Source: JABCZH01 sp963803775 | Lineage (GTDB): Bacteria > Acidobacteriota > Terriglobia > Terriglobales > Acidobacteriaceae | NCBI GenBank assembly: GCA_963803775.1 | Contig: CAWDNS010000007.1 | Location: 1,240,001 to 1,304,000, forward strand | Length of the DNA: 64,000 nucleotides | Direction of reading: 5' to 3' | Part shown: piece by piece, positions 60,801 to 64,000 of the stretch | Position numbering within the stretch: position 1 is the stretch's first letter | Layout of the letters: every line of letters starts with the position of its first letter | The notes under the pieces: generated by a model | What the model was told of the DNA's origin: nothing | Database searches by the model: none | Seen by the model: only the letters and a program-made list of their open reading frames with translations | Position numbers and translations under genes: made by a program

Positions 60801-60935
60801 TTGAGTCAATTGCTCACCCTCTATACCACGCCGGTCGTCTATTTGGCGTTCGACCGGCTGCGGTTGCGCATGCAGGGGAGACACCGCAACATCGTTCCGC
60901 ACGGCGCTGGGCCAACTCCCAGCCCTGCGAGTTAA
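57825..60935 (+). CDS. mdtC: RND efflux permease, MdtC-like
   Basis: The 1036-residue permease has normal family length. PFIYRPVATTLLTVAIALAG, LPQVDFPTISV, the Asp pair in GFVVDDAIVVMENI and the Lys in GIVKKNAIMMIDFA are present. The periplasmic region before LAVNHTGLFPSVTVSFN lacks the insert of its neighbour, so the insert is a later change. It overlaps the mdtB end by 4 nt (ATGA). Two different permeases in series are the MdtBC arrangement. Confidence 0.92.
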   Translation: MNISKPFIYRPVATTLLTVAIALAGAIAFEVLPVSPLPQVDFPTISVSAGLPGASADIMASSVATPLERQFGHIAGVTEMTSASALGSTSITIQFDLSRDIDGAARDVEAAINAARTYLPSNLPGNPTYRKVNPADSPIMILGLTSDKYGPDKLYDEASTVIQQKLSQIQGVGQVVPGGGALPSVRVDVNPTQLASYGLTLANVQSVLSLQNADLAKGQISDGIVTADILANDQISHAADYKPLVVGYNKGAAVHLSDVAAVTDSVANIRAAGYLNGKRAVTIIIFRQPGANIINTVDRIRAQLPFIQATIPLGIETTIVLDRTTTIRASVNDVERTLLISIALVIGVVYVFLRNGRATLIPAVAVPVSLIGTFAVMYLLGYSLDNLSLMAMTIATGFVVDDAIVVMENIARHLEDGMRPFAAALKGASEIGFTVFTISISLIAVFIPLLMMGGIVGRLFREFAVTLSTAVFVSMIISLTTTPMMCAYLLKNERKEKHGRVYMATENVFDWVLSLYRRSLHWVLDHPALTLIVLFITIALNVVVIIKIPKGFFPQQDTGAISGGVQGPQDSSFFAMNDSVQQIVGVIKKDPAVANVIGFTGGSSATNSGSIYIALKPLAERKVSAAQIINRLRPQLNRLPVASAFLQASQDLRIGGRSSNAMYQYTLQSDNVQDLVKWGPLLLREMKRLRGLQDVNSDQQNGGLEELMNYDRVTAAKLGITTQALDSTLYSAFGQSEVSLIYTQLNQYYVVLEVAPQYWQSPEGLKAIYLQSSGGNIPLLTVAKGQANTTPLAVNHTGLFPSVTVSFNLAPSVSLSQATLSINQMQKRLGTPSTIQGFFAGTLQAYQQSLGTEPVLVLTALLAVYIVLGILYESLVHPLTIISTLPSASVGAMLALLLFKQDLNVISIIGIVLLIGIVKKNAIMMIDFALQVERQEGKSPTDSIFEACMLRFRPILMTTMAALLGALPLALGTGTGYELRRPLGITIVGGLILSQLLTLYTTPVVYLAFDRLRLRMQGRHRNIVPHGAGPTPSPAS

Positions 60936-60946
60936 TTGGAGCCATC

Positions 60947-62515
60947 ATGAAGTGCGTAAGATTCATGACTATTTTCCATCGCCGGACCACCACGTGCCTC
61001 ACTGTGACTCTTTGTCTTCTGGCGGGGTGCGTGAGCCCGAAATACCACCGGCCATCGGTCCAAACTCCTGCGGCCTACAAGGAACTCCCTCCCGCCGATT
61101 TAATCAATACCGACGGTTGGAAAGTGGCACAACCGAAAGACGACGCGCTTCGTGGCAAATGGTGGGAGATTTTCCACGAGCCTGAACTGAATGCGCTAGA
61201 AGAGAAGGTGAATGTTTCCAACCAGACCATCGCCTCGGCTGCGGCAAGCTTTCTTGCCGCACGCGCCATGGTCAAGGAAGCGCGATCTCAATATTTCCCT
61301 GCGGTCACTACGAACCCTGCGATCACGTGGCAGCGACCATCAGCCACCGTGTCCAGCGGCGGAACCGGAGGCTCCGCAGGAACTGGAGCCGGAACCGGAA
61401 CAGGAACCGGAACAGGAACCGGAACAGCAACCACATCTACCACGAAGGGTACATCTACAGACTACACACTCCCTTTTGACGCTACCTGGCAGCCCGACCT
61501 GTTCGGCCGTATCCGGAACACTGTGAAATCGGCCGCCTACGGAGCACAAGCTAGCGCGGCTGACCTCGAGAACACACGCCTCACCATTCAGGCCGCCGTT
61601 GCTTCGGATTACTTTCAACTCCGCGGACAGGATGCGCTCCAGCAGTTGCTGGATTCGACGGTGATCGCCTTTCAACAGTCCCTCGATCTGACCAGGGCGT
61701 TGTACGACACCGGCATCGACTCGGAGGAAGACGTTGCGCAAGCCCAGACTCAACTCGAGGCCACGCAGGCGCAGGCTGCCGCTCTTGGCATCCAACGGGC
61801 GCAGTTTGAACATGCCATAGCGATGCTGATCGGCCAACCGGCATCGACGTTTTCAATTCCGGTCGAACCGCTCAAAACCAGTCCTCCGGCAATTCCATTC
61901 GGCGTTCCGTCCCAGCTTCTTGAGCGGCGTCCCGATGTCGCGGCCGCAGAGCGCCTGGTGGCTCAGGCCAACGCGCAGATCGGCATCGCCAGAGCCGCAT
62001 ATTTTCCAACGGTTACGCTGAGCGCAACGGCGGGATTTGAAAGCAGCTCGATCACCAACTGGTTCACCTGGCCGAGCCGCTTTTTCGCAGCCGGCCCGGC
62101 AGCTGCGGAGACCCTGTTTGACGCGGGGTTGCGCCGGGCGACGGTCATGCAATTCAGGGCACAGTACGACGAGACCGTGGCCAACTATCGTCAAGCGGTC
62201 TTAACCGCCTTTCAACAGGTGGAGGATAACCTCGTGTCGCTACGGATACTGTCTGTGGAGATTCAGGATCAGGACGCTGCAGTCAAATCGGCGGAAAGAA
62301 CCCTTGCGCTGGCCACCGACCGTTACAAGTTAGGAATCGATCCTTACTTGAACGTGATTACTGCGCAAACCGCATTGCTATCCAATCAGCAAGCTGCGGT
62401 CAATCTTCGGATTCTGCAGATGACGGCCAGCGGAGGGTTGATCCAGGCGCTGGGCGGGGGTTGGGACGCTTCACAACTCCCCTCGCCGGCACAACTGGTG
62501 AGCCGGGCCCCATAA
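60947..62515 (+). CDS. Outer-membrane efflux lipoprotein, NodT family
   Basis: The 522-residue protein has a lipobox LAGC (acylated Cys28) and two OEP repeats of the TolC fold, with NVSNQTIASAAASFLAARAM, LPFDATWQPDLFGRI, RRPDVAAAERLVAQANAQIG and a matching second half (TVANYRQAVLTAFQQVEDNL). It forms the trimeric exit channel of the pump. A (TG)n-like stretch (about residues 140-160) encoded by 12-bp tandem repeats sits in the first OEP repeat, before YTLPFDATW. It lies 11 nt after mdtC. Confidence 0.9.
   Translation: MKCVRFMTIFHRRTTTCLTVTLCLLAGCVSPKYHRPSVQTPAAYKELPPADLINTDGWKVAQPKDDALRGKWWEIFHEPELNALEEKVNVSNQTIASAAASFLAARAMVKEARSQYFPAVTTNPAITWQRPSATVSSGGTGGSAGTGAGTGTGTGTGTGTATTSTTKGTSTDYTLPFDATWQPDLFGRIRNTVKSAAYGAQASAADLENTRLTIQAAVASDYFQLRGQDALQQLLDSTVIAFQQSLDLTRALYDTGIDSEEDVAQAQTQLEATQAQAAALGIQRAQFEHAIAMLIGQPASTFSIPVEPLKTSPPAIPFGVPSQLLERRPDVAAAERLVAQANAQIGIARAAYFPTVTLSATAGFESSSITNWFTWPSRFFAAGPAAAETLFDAGLRRATVMQFRAQYDETVANYRQAVLTAFQQVEDNLVSLRILSVEIQDQDAAVKSAERTLALATDRYKLGIDPYLNVITAQTALLSNQQAAVNLRILQMTASGGLIQALGGGWDASQLPSPAQLVSRAP
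61391..61426. repeat. 12-bp coding tandem repeat in the efflux lipoprotein
   Basis: Three perfect copies of GGAACCGGAACA at 61391-61426, with a degenerate copy before them (from 61379), encode a run of Gly-Thr in a periplasmic loop. Copy-number change would stay in frame (four codons). Confidence 0.8.
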
Positions 62516-62797
62516 AATAGAAATTTGACTTTCGGGCGCGGAAACGTCGGTGCCCAGACTGTATGGCGGAGAGGAAGGGGTTTTTCAGTCGGACTCAAAG
62601 GCTCTCTTTCGGCATCTGTTGTGCTCAATTTTGTGCCACTCCATGGAATGTAACGCCTCAGCTTCCTTTCATTCTGTGAACCCAACGGAGACTCGTTATT
62701 TCCTATACGCAAAGAAGAGCCCATCGGGTGAAATGGGTTTCTGTCTTCTCATGTCGAGGAGTGCACACCGAGCTCCAACTCTTCAATACCTAGCTCG

Positions 62798-64000
62798 TTA
62801 TTGGGGTTGAGTTGTCTTGGGCTGGCGTTTTAGTTCGGCAACGAGTGCCTGGAAATGAAAGTTCCGGTGCAGATCTCTTAGATTCTTGTCCGCCATCAAT
62901 CCATCGGCGTCTTTGTACCCGTGATTGATCGCTTCGCGCAGATGCTCGAGCGCATCATCGGTTTGATTGGCGGCGGCCGCCACACAGGCGAACGAATACC
63001 ACACCGAGGAGCGATCTCCTTGCCCCTTGGAATCATCTTGCTTTTCGATCACGTCGCGGAACAGTTTGCTGGCCTCGGGATAGCGGTGATTGTGGGCCAT
63101 CGATGTCCCGAGTTGCTGCAGTGCATTCAGCGTATAGGGATGTTGCGGTCCCAAAGTACGAAGGCCGGTTTCGAAAGCCTGCTGAGCAATTTTTTCTGCG
63201 TCCTCGTAGTGACCCTCCGCGATTAGCGTTGAGGCAAGATTGGTGCGGGCCTGCAGCGTACCAGGGTGTTCAGGACCGAGAGTGCGAACCATAGTCTCAA
63301 GAACCTCCCGGTATAATTTGTTCGCCTCCTGGGCATGGCCCTCCTTGAAGAGAACTTCTGCCAGGTTGGCTTTGCACATCAGCGTGTACGGGTTTTCGGG
63401 TCCAAGGACTCGCAACTCAATCGTCAAGGCCTGACGGCCCATTTTTTCGGCCTCGGCGTAGCGACCTTCGCTACTGAGGACACCCGCAAGGTTGAACATA
63501 GTGCTGGCTGTGAGAGGATGGTCGGGCCCAAGCACACGCTGTTGGGTGGCCACAGCTTCGCGATATATCTGCTCGCTTTCCGCCAAGCGGCCTTGCGACT
63601 GGATCGACAATGCCAGATTGCCCATCGCTCTCAAACTGTCAGGGTGGTCTGGTCCCAGGACGCGACGCTCGACATCAAGCAACTGGCGCCACTCTCGTTC
63701 CGCCTCAGCGTAGCGGCCCTGGTTCCAGAGCGCAACCCCCAGGAAGTTTATCGACTGCAGCACTTGGGGACTCTCCGGACCCAGCCTGCGAGTCCCCACC
63801 TCAATGGCCTCTCGGGCAAATTTCTCTCCCTCACCGAAATTGCCCGGTCCTTGCACGACGTAGGCCATGTTAGCCATGGTCTCGATCGTAAGTGGGTCCT
63901 CCGGTCCGAGAATGCGACGCTCACCGTCCAGCGCCTGGCGCTCCAACGTCTCCGCTTCGACGTAATGCCCTTCACGATTCAGAATCCAGCCCAACTGCGC
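62798..64000 (-). CDS. Tetratricopeptide repeat protein, kinesin-light-chain-like, C-terminal part
   Basis: The frame is open to the window edge, so the N-terminus is missing. About eight 42-residue TPRs of the kinesin-light-chain type follow each other: A-E-x-x-x-R-Q-A-L-x-x-x-x-R-x-L-G-P-x-x-P at spacing 42, e.g. VERRVLGPDHPDSLRAMGNL and IELRVLGPENPYTLMCKANL. A shorter final TPR (VWYSFACVAAAANQTDDALEHL) ends the protein. It is a protein-protein scaffold. In acidobacteria such tails often follow a serine/threonine kinase domain, which would be off the window (inference). Confidence 0.85.
   Translation of the reverse strand, partial: AQLGWILNREGHYVEAETLERQALDGERRILGPEDPLTIETMANMAYVVQGPGNFGEGEKFAREAIEVGTRRLGPESPQVLQSINFLGVALWNQGRYAEAEREWRQLLDVERRVLGPDHPDSLRAMGNLALSIQSQGRLAESEQIYREAVATQQRVLGPDHPLTASTMFNLAGVLSSEGRYAEAEKMGRQALTIELRVLGPENPYTLMCKANLAEVLFKEGHAQEANKLYREVLETMVRTLGPEHPGTLQARTNLASTLIAEGHYEDAEKIAQQAFETGLRTLGPQHPYTLNALQQLGTSMAHNHRYPEASKLFRDVIEKQDDSKGQGDRSSVWYSFACVAAAANQTDDALEHLREAINHGYKDADGLMADKNLRDLHRNFHFQALVAELKRQPKTTQPQ

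Noticed and set aside
62550..62810. Plus-strand ORF of 86 aa between the efflux lipoprotein and the TPR gene
   Set aside because: Rare-codon-like composition, no ribosome site and no similarity; the 282-bp gap holds nothing I can name.
1..64000. tRNA, rRNA, CRISPR arrays, integrases or transposases
   Set aside because: I looked for cloverleaf-like segments, regularly spaced direct repeats and DDE or tyrosine-recombinase proteins and found none.

Overview
The window looks like chromosome of an acidobacterium, probably of the Terriglobia/Koribacter type. This is inferred from several things: a large secreted S53 (pro-kumamolisin) protease with an Ig-like, membrane-spanning, Cys-containing tail; a beta-propeller diguanylate cyclase; dispersed CTCTGTG-type intergenic repeats; moderately high GC; and dense single-copy housekeeping genes mixed with secreted hydrolases. 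I see no rRNA, tRNA, CRISPR array, transposase, integrase or phage gene.

Region 1 (1-25.4 kb) is mostly housekeeping on the plus strand. It opens with a partial secreted BNR-repeat protein (minus), then a prohibitin-like protein, a lone oligopeptide ABC ATPase, a metallophosphoesterase, an S9 peptidase and RNase HI. The minus-strand block holds an FN3 lipoprotein, hslUV, folP and a DUF488 protein. After it come a c-type cytochrome, an LPLAT acyltransferase, folD, coaE, an HtrA protease, a GNAT, an aldo/keto reductase, an MmcQ/YjbR protein, ggt, a sugar-phosphate isomerase, asnS, arginase and an acyl-activating/ACP/acyltransferase fusion. Seven intergenic spots here carry variants of one CTCTGTG-rich repeat; the best copy is an 84-nt imperfect hairpin between asnS and the arginase gene.

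Region 2 (25.4-32 kb, mainly minus) is signalling and redox: a propeller-sensor diguanylate cyclase, an MXKDX-repeat protein (plus), an ECF sigma factor with a membrane anti-sigma factor carrying a second Cys/His cluster, and a YedYZ-like molybdenum oxidoreductase/cytochrome b pair. A small Flp-like pilin and the S53 protease follow on the plus strand.

Region 3 (36.3-45.2 kb) is a nine-gene arginine operon, argR-C-B-D-F-G-H-A-J, in which every junction after argR overlaps by about 4-14 bp. A TTGACA promoter and two mirror-image ARG boxes directly precede argR, so the whole operon is probably under autoregulated arginine repression.

Region 4 (45.3-52 kb) is accessory: a DUF2231 membrane protein, an N-terminally truncated metallophosphoesterase containing a back-to-front piece that resembles its own missing part, a cupredoxin, TatA, a MacB-like ABC pair, a secreted esterase, a secreted alpha/alpha-toroid-like protein and two small basic proteins.

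Region 5 (52.2-62.5 kb) is a universal stress protein followed by a four-gene MdtABC/OMF-type RND efflux operon, with low-complexity insertions and coding tandem repeats in two components. The window ends inside a kinesin-light-chain-like TPR gene on the minus strand.
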